Made by a program: the position numbers and the translations under genes. From Planctomycetales bacterium ZRK34 (GTDB taxonomy: Bacteria > Planctomycetota > Phycisphaerae > Phycisphaerales > Zrk34), in assembly GCA_014873095.1 (NCBI GenBank), contig CP050848.1, positions 5,019,850-5,083,849 of the forward strand: 64,000 nt of DNA, read 5' to 3'. How positions within the stretch are numbered: position 1 is the stretch's first letter; every line of letters begins with the position of its first letter. Of the stretch, positions 25,575 to 35,158 are shown piece after piece. The notes beneath the pieces were generated by a model. The model made no database searches. It was not told the DNA's origin and saw nothing but the letters and a program-made list of their open reading frames with translations.

Positions 25575-27257
25575 ATGAGGTGCTTATTTCATCGAGCGTG
25601 TTGGGCGTTGCTGCTGGTGTGCGTGATCAGCGGTTGCGCGACGACGGAATCAACCACGCATAGCCCCGTAAAAGTCGAGGTTGCCGCCGCCACGGTCCAC
25701 CCGTTGGCGACGGCTGCCGCGGAGGCTGCTGTGCAGCGGGGCGGTAATGCCATCGATGCCGCCGTCGCCGCGGCGCTGACGCTCAACGTCGTCGACGGTC
25801 ACAACAGCGGCATCGGCGGTGGGTGTCTGATGCTGATTCACACCGCCGACGGGCGCAACATCGCCATCGACGGTCGCGAGGTCGCTCCCGCGGCGGCATA
25901 TCGCAACCTGTATGTCCGCAACGGCCAGGTCGATACCGACGCCTCGAAGACCGGGGCGCTGGCGAGCGGTGTGCCCGGGGCGCTGGCGGCGTATGACATG
26001 GCGGTGAGCGAATATGGACGCTTGCGACTGGCTGACGCGCTGCGTCCGGCGGCGGACCTGGCCGAGCGTGGCTACCCGCTCAGCGCGATCGGGGCGCAAC
26101 GGCTGGCGTCCGTGGCTGACACGATGCGGAAATTTCCGGCTGCGGCGCGCATTTTCCTCGATCGCCATGGCGACCCGCTGAAGGCCGGCGACACCCTCAA
26201 GCAGCGCGATCTGGCCATCACCTTCCGGGCGATCGCCGATGGCGGGATCGACTGGTTTTATCGTGGCCCATTTGCCAAACGCTGCGCCGTGTGGATGCGC
26301 GACAACGGCGGCATTCTCAGCGAGGCGGATTTCGCCGGCTACAAGGCTGTGCAGCGCGAGCCGATCGTCGGTCAGTACCGCGGGTTCACGATCATCGGGT
26401 TTCCTCCGCCATCCAGCGGCGGCACGCATGTGGCCCAGATTCTGAACATCCTCGAAAACTTCAACCTCGCCAGGATGCCCGCCGCCCAGCGTGCTCATGT
26501 GATGGTCGAGGCGATGAAGCTCGCATTCGCCGATCGCGCCTACTGGCTCGGCGACAGTGATTTTGTGGATGTGCCCAGCGGGTTGGTCGATCCGTCATAC
26601 GGTAAGGCGCTGGCGAAGAAGATTGACATCAATCACGTGACTGAAGTACCCGACCACGGCACGCCGCCAAATTCCAACAGCTATTTCTTCGGCGGTAATC
26701 ACACGACGCACCTGTCCGTCGCCGACAGCGAAGGCAACTGGGTCGCCATCACCGCGACGATCAATACATCGTTCGGCTCGAAGGTGGTGATCCCCGACAC
26801 GGGTGTGGTGATGAACAACGAGATGGATGACTTTTCGATTCAACCCGGCGTGCCCAACGCCTTCGGGCTCGTCGGGGCGGAGGCCAATGCGGTGGTGGCC
26901 CGCAAGCGTCCGTTGTCGAGTATGAGTCCGACGATCGTGTTGGGGCCGCGTGGCAACGTGGTCTTTTCGTGCGGGGCGGCCGGCGGTCCGACGATCATCA
27001 CGCAGGTGGTGCAGACCATCGTCAACCACATCGATCTGCTGATGCCGATGCGCCAGGCGGTCGGAGCGCCGCGCCTTCATCATCAATGGAAGCCGGATCG
27101 TGTGCTGGTCGAAAGCGACATGCCCGCCGAGCTCATCGACGGGCTCAAGCAGTACGGCCATACCGTGAAGCTGCGCGACCGCATCGGGTTCTCACAGGCG
27201 GTCGAGCAGCAGGGGGATCGTTTCAATTCGGTCAGCGATCCGAGGCTGTCTGAGTAA
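25575..27257 (+). CDS. ggt: Gamma-glutamyltransferase lipoprotein
   Basis: A 560-residue gamma-glutamyl transpeptidase that would cleave glutathione and other gamma-glutamyl compounds outside the cytoplasm. The N-terminus is a lipoprotein signal (LLLVCVISGC). The large-subunit part holds GGNAIDAAVA and GGGCLMLIH. Autocleavage is expected before T377 in NHTTHLSVAD, creating the N-terminal nucleophile, and a GGPTII glycine loop follows. Length is normal. It diverges from the ABC exporter genes. The C-terminal end is followed by a palindromic repeat shared with the convergent MBL gene. Confidence 0.92.
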   Translation: MRCLFHRACWALLLVCVISGCATTESTTHSPVKVEVAAATVHPLATAAAEAAVQRGGNAIDAAVAAALTLNVVDGHNSGIGGGCLMLIHTADGRNIAIDGREVAPAAAYRNLYVRNGQVDTDASKTGALASGVPGALAAYDMAVSEYGRLRLADALRPAADLAERGYPLSAIGAQRLASVADTMRKFPAAARIFLDRHGDPLKAGDTLKQRDLAITFRAIADGGIDWFYRGPFAKRCAVWMRDNGGILSEADFAGYKAVQREPIVGQYRGFTIIGFPPPSSGGTHVAQILNILENFNLARMPAAQRAHVMVEAMKLAFADRAYWLGDSDFVDVPSGLVDPSYGKALAKKIDINHVTEVPDHGTPPNSNSYFFGGNHTTHLSVADSEGNWVAITATINTSFGSKVVIPDTGVVMNNEMDDFSIQPGVPNAFGLVGAEANAVVARKRPLSSMSPTIVLGPRGNVVFSCGAAGGPTIITQVVQTIVNHIDLLMPMRQAVGAPRLHHQWKPDRVLVESDMPAELIDGLKQYGHTVKLRDRIGFSQAVEQQGDRFNSVSDPRLSE

Positions 27258-27263
27258 CTGTTT

Positions 27264-27358
27264 TTCACAGAGGACACAAAGAGCACAGAGACTCACAGAG
27301 TTGTTTTTTATTCATTCGCTCTCTGTGGCCCTCTGTGTACTTCGTGTTCTCTGTGAGA
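27264..27358. repeat. CACAGAG-type palindromic repeat
   Basis: Arms rich in CACAGAG (27264-27300) and CTCTGTG (27320-27358) form an imperfect inverted repeat around a T-rich loop, between the convergent ggt and MBL genes. It is AT-richer than its surroundings. It probably acts as a bidirectional terminator or is a dispersed repeat. Confidence 0.7.
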
Positions 27359-27368
27359 ACTTGATTGA

Positions 27369-28016
27369 TCAACCCCAGGTGATGTTGATTTCGCGGAGGT
27401 ACTGCTTCCAGTTCTGGCGGAGATGCCAGAAGCTGGCGAAGTCGGGTTGCTGGAGGTAGGGATTGGTGCGACGTTCGTGACCGATGGTGGACGAGGGGGT
27501 TGGGCCGTAGTCGTGGCCGGGGTAGATTTCGAGATTGTCGTCGAGGGCGAGCAGCTTCTCGTGAAGATTGCGATAGTGCAGTCTGGCTTGTGATTCGGAG
27601 CGTGTGATGCCAACGCCGCCGACGAAGATTTCATCACCGACGATGAGTTTGTTCTCGCCGCACAGCAGGAGGATCGAATCGCGGCAGTGGCCGGGGCAGA
27701 AGATCGCCTTGATCGGCACCGAGCCCACGTGAATGACCTGCCCGTCGGTGAGACGAAGATCGGCCGCATCGATGGTCTGGTAAGCCGCGTATTTTGCATC
27801 CGTCTTGCGAAGGATTTCATCGACGCCGGCGATGTGGTCGTAGTGTGAATGCGTGGCGATGACGTACGTGATGCGCGCGCCGAGTTCGTCGGCACGTTTG
27901 ATCAGCATGTAGGGATTGGCGCCGGGGTCGACCGCGGCCACTTCATGGGATGACTCGTCGCCAATGAGATAGGCGAGGTTTTTGTCGCCGCCGATGTGCA
28001 GTTGCTCGAAGATCAT
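27369..28016 (-). CDS. MBL-fold metallo-hydrolase (glyoxalase II-like)
   Basis: A 215-residue metallo-beta-lactamase fold protein. Metal ligands are visible in HSHYDH (near residues 56-61), a CPGH segment (near 109-112), GDE (near 127-129) and a C-terminal PGHDYG. This ligand set is typical of hydroxyacylglutathione hydrolase-like and persulfide dioxygenase-like enzymes. The C-terminal substrate domain is short. It precedes the motor-like cluster's last gene by 17 bases on the opposite-direction side and is transcribed the same way, so it may be the last gene of that operon. Substrate unknown. Confidence 0.85.
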   Translation of the reverse strand: MIFEQLHIGGDKNLAYLIGDESSHEVAAVDPGANPYMLIKRADELGARITYVIATHSHYDHIAGVDEILRKTDAKYAAYQTIDAADLRLTDGQVIHVGSVPIKAIFCPGHCRDSILLLCGENKLIVGDEIFVGGVGITRSESQARLHYRNLHEKLLALDDNLEIYPGHDYGPTPSSTIGHERRTNPYLQQPDFASFWHLRQNWKQYLREINITWG

Positions 28017-28033
28017 GCGGCATTATGCGACGG

Positions 28034-29164
28034 TCAATCGATGGTATCCACCGGAGGCGGAGGACGGACATGCCGCGTCTCGGCGGGGTGGTTTTGTTCG
28101 GGGCGTGTTTCGGGCGGCGGGGGTGGCTGCGGGGGGCGACCTTTGCAGTAGTAACCACCGTCGAGCATGGTGCTGTATTCATCGGAGCCCGTGCGTGGCT
28201 CCCAGCCGGCCTCCATGCCCAGGTCCGAAGTGACGGCGCGAGCTTCGATGTAGGTGTCGAAGCTGTCGGGCCAGACCAGGAACTGGGCGTAGTAGCTCGT
28301 TTTGCTGACGCCGCGCACGGTGCGTTGGAAGTTTGAATCCGGCTCGATCAGCCGCTCGGTGCTTTCCCCGGCGGCAGGGCGCAGTTCGAGCACCATCCAC
28401 GGGCGGAAATTGTGAATGCGGATGCGGATGCGGAAGTTTTCATCGCCCAGCGTGTGTGTGTCAAAAAATTCAACGAGCTTCTCGCAGTCGATCTCCTTGT
28501 CGGAACCGATTTCACCGACGGCACGCGGCAGGCTGACTTCGACCACCCGCTGCAGGCGCTCGATGTTGACCGGCATGATGCGGCCTTTGACGCACAAAAA
28601 CTTCAGCGGCTCGGACCCCGGCGGCGCGGGGCGCGGATTCGGCAGCGTCACGACCTTCGGCGCCGGGGTCTTGTAAACCGGCGTCTTCTCGATCTGCGCC
28701 ATGAGCTTGGCGCGCTCCTGCTCGGCCTGGCTGATCTTCTTTTCGAGTTGCTGCGATTCCTTTTCTCGATCGTTGATCAGCTTGCGGATCTGATCCGCGT
28801 TGACCGCGGAGTCGGGTTTCTGCTGGAGTTCGCGCTTGAGTTCGTCGATCAGTTTGCGGATTTCATCAAGACGGGCGCTGTCCAAGTCGCGCTGGGCTTT
28901 GATGTCAGCCCATTGGGCGCGCAGTTTGACCAGCAGTTCGTTGAGTTGTTCTGCTTCCTGCTCGGTGACTTTGAGTTCTTCGGGGGGGACATTCAGGGCT
29001 GTGCCATTGCCGCCGGTGCGCGATCGCAAAATGCGTTTGACCGCGTCACCGACGCCGAGCTGTGTGACCGCCAGCAGAATCACGAGGATGCCCACGACAT
29101 TGGTCATGGTGTCCAGCAGTGAATCGAGGCTGCCTGTGTCGGCTTTTCGAATGCGTCGTGCCAT
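28034..29164 (-). CDS. ExbD/MotB-like membrane protein with coiled coil
   Basis: A 376-residue protein with one transmembrane helix at about residues 20-37 (NVVGILVILLAVTQLG), preceded by a conserved-looking DTMTN that may hold the proton-carrying Asp. A long coiled coil follows at about 60-170, then a globular periplasmic domain and a Pro-rich tail. It follows the gene at 29166 after 1 base, and both follow an ExbB/MotA homologue, so the three probably form a proton-driven motor complex. Start MARRIR at 29164; longer forms overlap the upstream gene. Planctomycetes have several such sets; their partner is unknown. Confidence 0.75.
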   Translation of the reverse strand: MARRIRKADTGSLDSLLDTMTNVVGILVILLAVTQLGVGDAVKRILRSRTGGNGTALNVPPEELKVTEQEAEQLNELLVKLRAQWADIKAQRDLDSARLDEIRKLIDELKRELQQKPDSAVNADQIRKLINDREKESQQLEKKISQAEQERAKLMAQIEKTPVYKTPAPKVVTLPNPRPAPPGSEPLKFLCVKGRIMPVNIERLQRVVEVSLPRAVGEIGSDKEIDCEKLVEFFDTHTLGDENFRIRIRIHNFRPWMVLELRPAAGESTERLIEPDSNFQRTVRGVSKTSYYAQFLVWPDSFDTYIEARAVTSDLGMEAGWEPRTGSDEYSTMLDGGYYCKGRPPQPPPPPETRPEQNHPAETRHVRPPPPVDTID

Positions 29165-29165
29165 G

Positions 29166-30017
29166 TTACTTGCCGTGTTTGGCCTTGTTGCGTGCGATGA
29201 TGTCGTCGAAAAGGCTGAGGTCGAGCCGGCCGTGCCCGACCACGGGCAACTTGCCGTTGCGGGCGAAACGTGAACGCGCAATGCCGCGCGCCACGTAATA
29301 GGTGCCCAGGCCGTCTTCGCGAAGCAGGAAGATCACCGTCCGCTCATCGGAGTTTGCCACTTCGTCCAGCAGGTTCAAAAACGGTTCGCTCTTGGCCAGG
29401 TCGCCGCGGCGCACGTGCACCGGCGGCTCGTAGGTATGCAGCAGAATCCCGCTGGCGGTGCACTCGACGAAGCTGGGGATCAGATCGGTCCCGGAACCGC
29501 TGGGGCGGATGGTGACGGTTGCTTCCTCGGGCTTCTGCTTGCGCTGGGCGAGTTCTTCCTTGAGCATGCGGATCTGCTCAAGCAACTGGTTGAGTTCGGG
29601 TTCAAGATCGGCGACGCGCAGACGCAGACGGTTGGCATTGGCCAGCATCTGGGCGCTGTTTTTGTTGTCGGGCGTGGCGGATAGAAGCTGCTTGCGTTGT
29701 TCGGTCTGCAGCTTCTCATACTCGGCGCGGGCGGACTCAAGCTGCTTGCGGATGGACTCGGCCTCATCGATCAATCGCTTGATCCGCTCGACTTCCTTGC
29801 GATCCTTGTCGGTTTTTTCCTTGGCCTCGGCGTAGCGGTTGTCCATGCGCTGCTGGACATAAACCATGCGTTCGGCGGCGCGGACCTGGCCGGGATCAAG
29901 CTGGCCCAGCGCCAGCGCCGTGATCATCAGCGTCAACACGCCGATGACACAGGCGAGGATGCTCAGAAAAGGAAACAGCGAGACGATGTGATCGTTTTTG
30001 TGGCGGCGCCGGGACAT
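29166..30017 (-). CDS. ExbD/MotB-like membrane protein
   Basis: A 283-residue protein with one N-terminal transmembrane segment (FPFLSILACVIGVLTLM), a central coiled coil (~45-155) and a C-terminal globular domain. The topology, short cytoplasmic N-terminus, single helix and periplasmic domain, matches ExbD/TolR/MotB-type stator partners. It is linked closely (3 bases) to the upstream MotA/ExbB gene and 1 base from the next gene. It differs from the 28034 protein in sequence but shares the same plan, so the motor may use two different partners. Confidence 0.75.
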   Translation of the reverse strand: MSRRRHKNDHIVSLFPFLSILACVIGVLTLMITALALGQLDPGQVRAAERMVYVQQRMDNRYAEAKEKTDKDRKEVERIKRLIDEAESIRKQLESARAEYEKLQTEQRKQLLSATPDNKNSAQMLANANRLRLRVADLEPELNQLLEQIRMLKEELAQRKQKPEEATVTIRPSGSGTDLIPSFVECTASGILLHTYEPPVHVRRGDLAKSEPFLNLLDEVANSDERTVIFLLREDGLGTYYVARGIARSRFARNGKLPVVGHGRLDLSLFDDIIARNKAKHGK

Positions 30018-30020
30018 GGA

Positions 30021-31577
30021 TTACCCCCCGTTTTTGCGTCCGCCGAACCAGCCGCGTCGAGCGGCATGGGTTTCGATCTTGATCTGTTTTTCACCGAGAT
30101 TGCCGAGCACCTCATTCAGAGCCGCCAGCCCTTCGGTCAACCCGTTGAAGTAGGTCCGCAAGGAGGTGGCGGACTCCCGCATCGACTCGGCGACTTCCGA
30201 CTGCACCGACTGGGTTTCTTCACGCAGCGTCTTGATCGCGTCGCGCACCTCGGCGGCGAGGTCGGAAAGATTCTCATCGCCGGAGAGGGTGGAGACCACG
30301 TTGTTCAGCTGCGTGAGTTTTTCTTCGTGGTCCTGCTGGAGCTTGTGGTGCATTTCGGTCCACCCGTCAGCGACCTGCGACGTGATCGTCGAACCGACGG
30401 ATTCGATTTTCTGCTTCCAGGATTCGAGTTCGGCGTGGTGATTGGCCAGGGCCTGCTCGACCGCGAGGCGGAGTGTCTGGGCATCGGGCGGGGCGCCGAC
30501 GGCGCCGAGGGATGCGACCACACCAGGGGCATGCTCGACGGGCGCGCCGGCGGCGGCCAGGGCATCGGTGGCGGCGGCGGCGGCGGGGTGGATGCCGTCG
30601 TCGAGTCGCTTCAGTACGTTCTCGTTGCAGTATTCGTCGACCCAGTTCAGCAGGTCTTCTTCAGCCTTCTGCACGGCACTGGCCCAGAACGAAACCAGCA
30701 GGCTCATCACCAGCGCGACCAGCGTCGTGTCGAAAGCGGTGGCCAGACCGCTGGTGACGTTGTTCAGCGAGGTTTTGAGCACATCGATGTTCGCCGCCTG
30801 ATCCATCGAGCCGGAAAAGCCCTTGACCGCGGCGCTGATGCCGACGACGGTGCCGATGAACCCGAGAATTGGAATCGCCCAGATGAAGACCTTCACGATC
30901 GTGTAGCTGGATTCGACGGCATTGGCGTCGATGTCCGACTGACTGGACATCATGCCGGCGACCTCGCTGTGCGATTTGCGAACCCGGAAGTGCTCCAGGC
31001 CGCGTATGACCCGGTTGATCAGAAAACTTTCGGAGGGCTTGGCCGGCAGGCTGCGAATGTGTTCGACGAACTTGTCGAGATTCTCGGGATTGATCTCTTC
31101 GGCGATGTCGGTGGGCACGACGTCAAACAGCATCGAATCCTTCTGGCGGCGATGCTTACGTTGTTTGAGCACAAGAATGCCGACGGACCAGCCCATCAGA
31201 AACACCAGGGCGTAGGGCACCCACGAGCCGGTGTCGGTCTTGATGAAGAGATTGCCGAAGTAGCTGGTTTTGAAGGGGAACAGGATGGAGAAGAAGATGA
31301 CGGTAAGGATGACGCCGATGATGGCGCTGGGGGTCAGGGCGATGTTGGTGCCGATGGACCATTCGGTGCCGCCGGACGTGCCGCCCTTGGCCCGCTTGGA
31401 GGTCGACGGGGTGGTGGCCCGCTTGCCGCGCGGCGTGGCGACGGGGATGTCCGCGGCGGTCACATGGGGAATGGTGATGGCCTTGTGGCAGTACGGGCAG
31501 CGCGCACGTCGCCCGACATTCTCTTCACTGACCTTCAGACTTTTCCCGCAATGCTCACACGGAAACTTAAAATACAT
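30021..31577 (-). CDS. MotA/TolQ/ExbB-type proton channel with N-terminal zinc ribbon
   Basis: A 518-residue membrane protein. Residues 7-30 form a zinc ribbon (C7, C10, C27, C30; MJ0042 type). Two hydrophobic segments near 100-150 precede a large cytoplasmic loop. The MotA/ExbB core at about 225-330 has the paired helices (WAIPILGFIGTVVGIS and a following TALVALVMSLLVSF-like helix). The C-terminal ~180 residues are a coiled coil. The N-terminal zinc ribbon and long C-terminal extension are unusual for ExbB. It heads an operon with two ExbD/MotB-like genes and possibly the MBL hydrolase, suggesting an energised envelope machine. Confidence 0.8.
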   Translation of the reverse strand: MYFKFPCEHCGKSLKVSEENVGRRARCPYCHKAITIPHVTAADIPVATPRGKRATTPSTSKRAKGGTSGGTEWSIGTNIALTPSAIIGVILTVIFFSILFPFKTSYFGNLFIKTDTGSWVPYALVFLMGWSVGILVLKQRKHRRQKDSMLFDVVPTDIAEEINPENLDKFVEHIRSLPAKPSESFLINRVIRGLEHFRVRKSHSEVAGMMSSQSDIDANAVESSYTIVKVFIWAIPILGFIGTVVGISAAVKGFSGSMDQAANIDVLKTSLNNVTSGLATAFDTTLVALVMSLLVSFWASAVQKAEEDLLNWVDEYCNENVLKRLDDGIHPAAAAATDALAAAGAPVEHAPGVVASLGAVGAPPDAQTLRLAVEQALANHHAELESWKQKIESVGSTITSQVADGWTEMHHKLQQDHEEKLTQLNNVVSTLSGDENLSDLAAEVRDAIKTLREETQSVQSEVAESMRESATSLRTYFNGLTEGLAALNEVLGNLGEKQIKIETHAARRGWFGGRKNGG

Positions 31578-31716
31578 TTCACCGGCTCCGGGTTTTAGGA
31601 CCTGGACCGGCGGTGATAGGATTCCGCCGCACCGACTGCTGCAGTATTTGAATGATGCGCACTCGTTTTATGACGGAACACCGCCTGCACATTCATTTTA
31701 ACCCAAAGCCCTCAGA

Positions 31717-31953
31717 TTACAAACATTTATTTTGATCGGCACCCGGGTCGGCGGTCTGATCGGCGGTGGGGGTGAAGCTTTTATCCGCCTTGTCCACATT
31801 GCATTGTGAACGATCATCCGGCAGTGTGCGGCAGGCGCATCCGCCATACAGTCCCAGCCAGGCCCCCAGGCCATGTCGCAATTTTGCCCAGAGTCCCATC
31901 CGGGGGGCGGGGCGGGCGTCGGTCGAGTTTGCAGGTGTTTGTGGCCGAGGCAT
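31717..31953 (-). CDS. Small Cys-containing hypothetical protein
   Basis: A 78-residue protein supported mainly by a good ribosome-binding site (GGAGG nine bases upstream of the ATG at 31953) and plausible codon use. It contains four cysteines (GGCACRT, SQC and a C-terminal NKCL) and no membrane segment. It stands alone between the motor operon and metG. No family is recognised. The rest of 31578-32049 shows no other gene. Confidence 0.45.
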   Translation of the reverse strand: MPRPQTPANSTDARPAPRMGLWAKLRHGLGAWLGLYGGCACRTLPDDRSQCNVDKADKSFTPTADQTADPGADQNKCL

Positions 31954-32049
31954 GGCTTAACCTCCGATGGATCATAGGTTGCCGCCGCCGGTCGGACCGC
32001 CGGATTATGCCGCTGGCAATGAGCCCCGGACTCAGTAGAATGCCCCCAT

Positions 32050-33609
32050 ATGCCTACGAACGACCCGAAGTTCTACGTCTCCACCCCGATCTACTACGTC
32101 AATGATCGGCCGCATATCGGCCACATCTACACGACGACCCTCGCCGACGTGCTGGCCCGCTACCACCGCCTGCGCGGCGACCGGACCTTCTTCCTGACCG
32201 GCACCGATGAACATGCCGCCAAGGTGGTCGACACCGCCAAAGAGAAGGGGTTCACCGCTCAGCAGTGGGCCGACCAGAACGCCGGCGTCTTCCAGGACAC
32301 ATTCAAGAAACTGGGCATGTCCAACGACGACTTCATCCGCACCTCGCAGGATCGCCATACCAGCCGCGTCAAGCAATATATCCAGCAGCTGATCGAGTCC
32401 GGCGATGTCTATGCCGGTGAGTACGAAGGCTGGTACGACGCCGGGCAGGAGGAATACCTCCCCGAGAACAAGGCCAAAGAATACGACTACCGTTCGCCGT
32501 TCAACAACAAGCCGCTGGTCCGCAAGGTCGAGACCAACTACTTCTTCAAGCTCAGCGCCTACCAGGACCGTCTGACCGAACTGCTGAATGATCATCCGCA
32601 ATTCGTGCAGCCGGACGCGCGGCGCAACGAGGTGCTCGGTCGTATCCGGGAGGGGCTTAACGATGTGCCGATCTCGCGATCGGGCTCGGGCGGCTGGGGC
32701 ATCGCGATGCCGGGTGATGAGTCACAGACGGTCTATGTATGGATCGACGCCCTGTTCAACTACTACACGACGGTCGACACCGACGACCGCCGCGCGTTCT
32801 GGCCGGCGGATGTGCACCTGATCGCCAAGGACATTCTCTGGTTTCACGCGGTGATCTGGCCAGCGATGCTGATGGCCCTGGACCTGCCGCTGCCGAAGCA
32901 GGTGTACTCGCACAGCTTCTGGATCAGCGAAGGCCAGAAGATGTCCAAGTCGCTGGGCAACTTCATCGACCTGGAAAAGATCGACGAATACGTCGATGAG
33001 TTTTCACTGGACGCGCTGCGTTGGTACCTGTCGACGCAGGGGCCGCTGGGCTCGACGGACTCGGACTTCGCCCATGGCAAGTTCGTCGATGTGTACAACT
33101 CGGACCTGGCCAACACGCTGGGCAACTGCGCGGCTCGTGTCACGAACATGATCGTCCGCTACTTCGACGGCAAGATGCCCGCCGCGGCGCCGGGGCGTGA
33201 AGACGCCGAGGCGCGGCAGCTGCGCAGCGTGGCGATGGGCATGTACGAGAAGGTCGATACGCTGTACGAGAAAGTCGCCGTGGCGGCGGCCAACGACGCG
33301 GCGCTCGAGGTCGTGCGGGCGGTCGACACATTCATCGAACAGACGCAGCCGTTTAAACTTGCCAAGGATGAGTCGCAACGCGAGCGACTGGGTATGATTC
33401 TGTACTACTGCGCCGAGGCACTGCGCATCGCATCGCTGGGACTTTCGCCGGTCTTGCCGGACAAGATGGCGGAGTTCTGGCAACTGCTGGGCATCACCTA
33501 CGACACCCAGGCCGGCGATCTGGCCGATTGGTGCCAGTGGGGTGGCTTGCAGCTGGGATCGGATGTGCAGAAAGGCGCGCCGCTGTTTCCACGCAAGCAG
33601 GACAAGTGA
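32050..33609 (+). CDS. metG: Methionyl-tRNA synthetase
   Basis: A 519-residue class I aminoacyl-tRNA synthetase charging tRNA-Met. The HIGH motif is PHIGH (residues 21-25) and the KMSKS loop is at 297-301. The anticodon-binding helical domain occupies the C-terminal third. The connective-peptide region lacks the zinc-binding CxxC knuckles of the E. coli type, and there is no C-terminal EMAP/tRNA-binding domain, matching the shorter MetG2 class. pdxJ follows 41 bases downstream. Confidence 0.95.
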   Translation: MPTNDPKFYVSTPIYYVNDRPHIGHIYTTTLADVLARYHRLRGDRTFFLTGTDEHAAKVVDTAKEKGFTAQQWADQNAGVFQDTFKKLGMSNDDFIRTSQDRHTSRVKQYIQQLIESGDVYAGEYEGWYDAGQEEYLPENKAKEYDYRSPFNNKPLVRKVETNYFFKLSAYQDRLTELLNDHPQFVQPDARRNEVLGRIREGLNDVPISRSGSGGWGIAMPGDESQTVYVWIDALFNYYTTVDTDDRRAFWPADVHLIAKDILWFHAVIWPAMLMALDLPLPKQVYSHSFWISEGQKMSKSLGNFIDLEKIDEYVDEFSLDALRWYLSTQGPLGSTDSDFAHGKFVDVYNSDLANTLGNCAARVTNMIVRYFDGKMPAAAPGREDAEARQLRSVAMGMYEKVDTLYEKVAVAAANDAALEVVRAVDTFIEQTQPFKLAKDESQRERLGMILYYCAEALRIASLGLSPVLPDKMAEFWQLLGITYDTQAGDLADWCQWGGLQLGSDVQKGAPLFPRKQDK

Positions 33610-33650
33610 TCCGAGGCATGTGGGCAGACGGGTTAACGGATTAACCGCTC

Positions 33651-34364
33651 ATGATCGAACTGGGTGTCAATATTGATCACGTGGCCACGCTGCGTCAGGC
33701 GCGGCGAACCTATGAGCCGGACCCGATCCAGGCGGCGGCCGAGGCCGAAGCCGGCGGGGCCGACGGCATCACCATTCATCTGCGTGAAGATCGCCGCCAC
33801 ATCCAGGACGACGATGTGCGCCGCTTGCGCGACACGGTCAAAACCAAGCTGAATCTCGAACTGAGTTTGTCGGCGGAGATTCTGACGATCGCCGCGCAGG
33901 TCAAACCCGAGCAGGCGACGCTGGTGCCGGAAAACCGCCAGGAGATCACCACCGAAGGCGGGCTCGATCTGACCGAAAACGTCGCCCGCATCCAGGCGGC
34001 CGTGTCCCAACTCAGCGAGGCGGGTATCTTCCTCAGCGCCTTCATCGATCCCGATCCCGAGCAGGTCGAAAGCGCCGCCGCACTCGGTTTCGGCGCCATC
34101 GAACTGCACACCGGAACCTACGCCAACGCGACAGGCGATCAGGTCGCCCAAGAGCTCGAACGGCTCACCGCGGCCGGCGCGATAGCCCGCAAACTCGGGC
34201 TGCGTCTGCATGCCGGGCACGGGCTGAACTATGTAAACACCCTGCCGGTGGCCGCCATCACCGACATGGCTGAACTCAACATCGGCCACGCCATCGTCAG
34301 CCGCGCCGTATTTACGGGGTTGCGCCAGGCGGTGGCAGACATGGTCGCTCTGATCCGCAAATAA
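33651..34364 (+). CDS. pdxJ: Pyridoxine 5'-phosphate synthase
   Basis: A 237-residue TIM-barrel enzyme condensing 1-deoxyxylulose 5-phosphate with 3-amino-2-oxopropyl phosphate, the last step of the DXP-dependent vitamin B6 pathway. Signature segments are [28 protein letters not shown] and HAGHGLNY. Length is normal. It is probably co-transcribed with metG. The alanine racemase a few genes away uses the same cofactor, though the operons are separate. Confidence 0.95.
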   Translation: MIELGVNIDHVATLRQARRTYEPDPIQAAAEAEAGGADGITIHLREDRRHIQDDDVRRLRDTVKTKLNLELSLSAEILTIAAQVKPEQATLVPENRQEITTEGGLDLTENVARIQAAVSQLSEAGIFLSAFIDPDPEQVESAAALGFGAIELHTGTYANATGDQVAQELERLTAAGAIARKLGLRLHAGHGLNYVNTLPVAAITDMAELNIGHAIVSRAVFTGLRQAVADMVALIRK

Positions 34365-34365
34365 A

Positions 34366-34395
34366 AAGAGCCCCTCGCTGACGCTTGGGGCTCTT
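34366..34395 (-). terminator. Rho-independent terminator between convergent genes
   Basis: A 9-bp stem (AAGAGCCCC with GGGGCTCTT) and a 12-base loop. On the minus strand it is followed by CTTTTTATTT, a good U-tract, so it ends the DUF1080-like gene at 34418. In the plus direction, after pdxJ, the tail is weak. Confidence 0.8.
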
Positions 34396-34417
34396 AAAGA
34401 TCAGATGATTTCTGCCG

Positions 34418-35137
34418 TTACTTCTGTTTGAAGAACGGCGCGTTTTCCCGGATGACCTTCGGCGCCCACAGCTTGATGTTGGACACGCGACCGAGGTCAT
34501 CGAACGAACCGAAACCCACGTAACCGATGTCATGGGCCTTGGAGTGGGTCGTCATGATCGGCGTGTCCATGTCGTTGACATAGATGGCGATCAGACCCGA
34601 GTCGGCCTCGCGGATGACCTTGACGTGATGCCATTGATCCATCGAGGCCCAGTCATACCCGTCGGTGCCTTTTTCCGTGATCGCCTTGCGCGGAGCGTCG
34701 TCGACATTCATGATCTGGTGAGCATGAGGATCGGACTTCTTGGCGATGTGGGTGTAGAAAAAGTTGGCGGGGTCTTCGAAGTTGAAAAAGACGCAGTGAT
34801 CGCGGTGGTTGCCGGTCTGACTGCGCTGCTGCACGTCGTACTCGAGCCGGAAACTGGCGACCTTGATGTCGCGGATCAGACCGATGTACAGCGGTGAGCG
34901 GTGCGGCGGCTTGTACTCCGACTTGCGGCTGTCGTTGCCGTACTCCATCGCCCAGCGATCGCCGACCTTGACCCGCCGAAAATCATCCGGCGAGGCGAAG
35001 ACGAAGTCGCCGAGCGCATCGGCCTTGGCAAAGTCCTGCTGATAGACCAGGTCGCCGCTGTCGGTTTTGTCCGCAGCGCAACCGAGGCCCGGCGACAACA
35101 ACAGCATCGCGATCAACGCAAAGGAAAAACGCTTCAT
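34418..35137 (-). CDS. Secreted DUF1080/LamG-like protein
   Basis: A 239-residue exported protein with signal peptide (MKRFSFALIAMLLLSPG) followed by a Cys that is not in a standard lipobox. The body resembles the concanavalin-like beta-sandwich of DUF1080 and related proteins (RLEYDVQQRSQTGNHRDHC, VGFGSFDDLGRVSNIKLW). These domains often bind or cleave glycans. It lies 21 bases after the Gfo/Idh/MocA oxidoreductase gene on the same strand, a frequent planctomycete pairing in sugar metabolism, so the two may act on the same carbohydrate. Confidence 0.75.
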   Translation of the reverse strand: MKRFSFALIAMLLLSPGLGCAADKTDSGDLVYQQDFAKADALGDFVFASPDDFRRVKVGDRWAMEYGNDSRKSEYKPPHRSPLYIGLIRDIKVASFRLEYDVQQRSQTGNHRDHCVFFNFEDPANFFYTHIAKKSDPHAHQIMNVDDAPRKAITEKGTDGYDWASMDQWHHVKVIREADSGLIAIYVNDMDTPIMTTHSKAHDIGYVGFGSFDDLGRVSNIKLWAPKVIRENAPFFKQK

Positions 35138-35158
35138 GTTTGAATCATCCTCTGAAAG

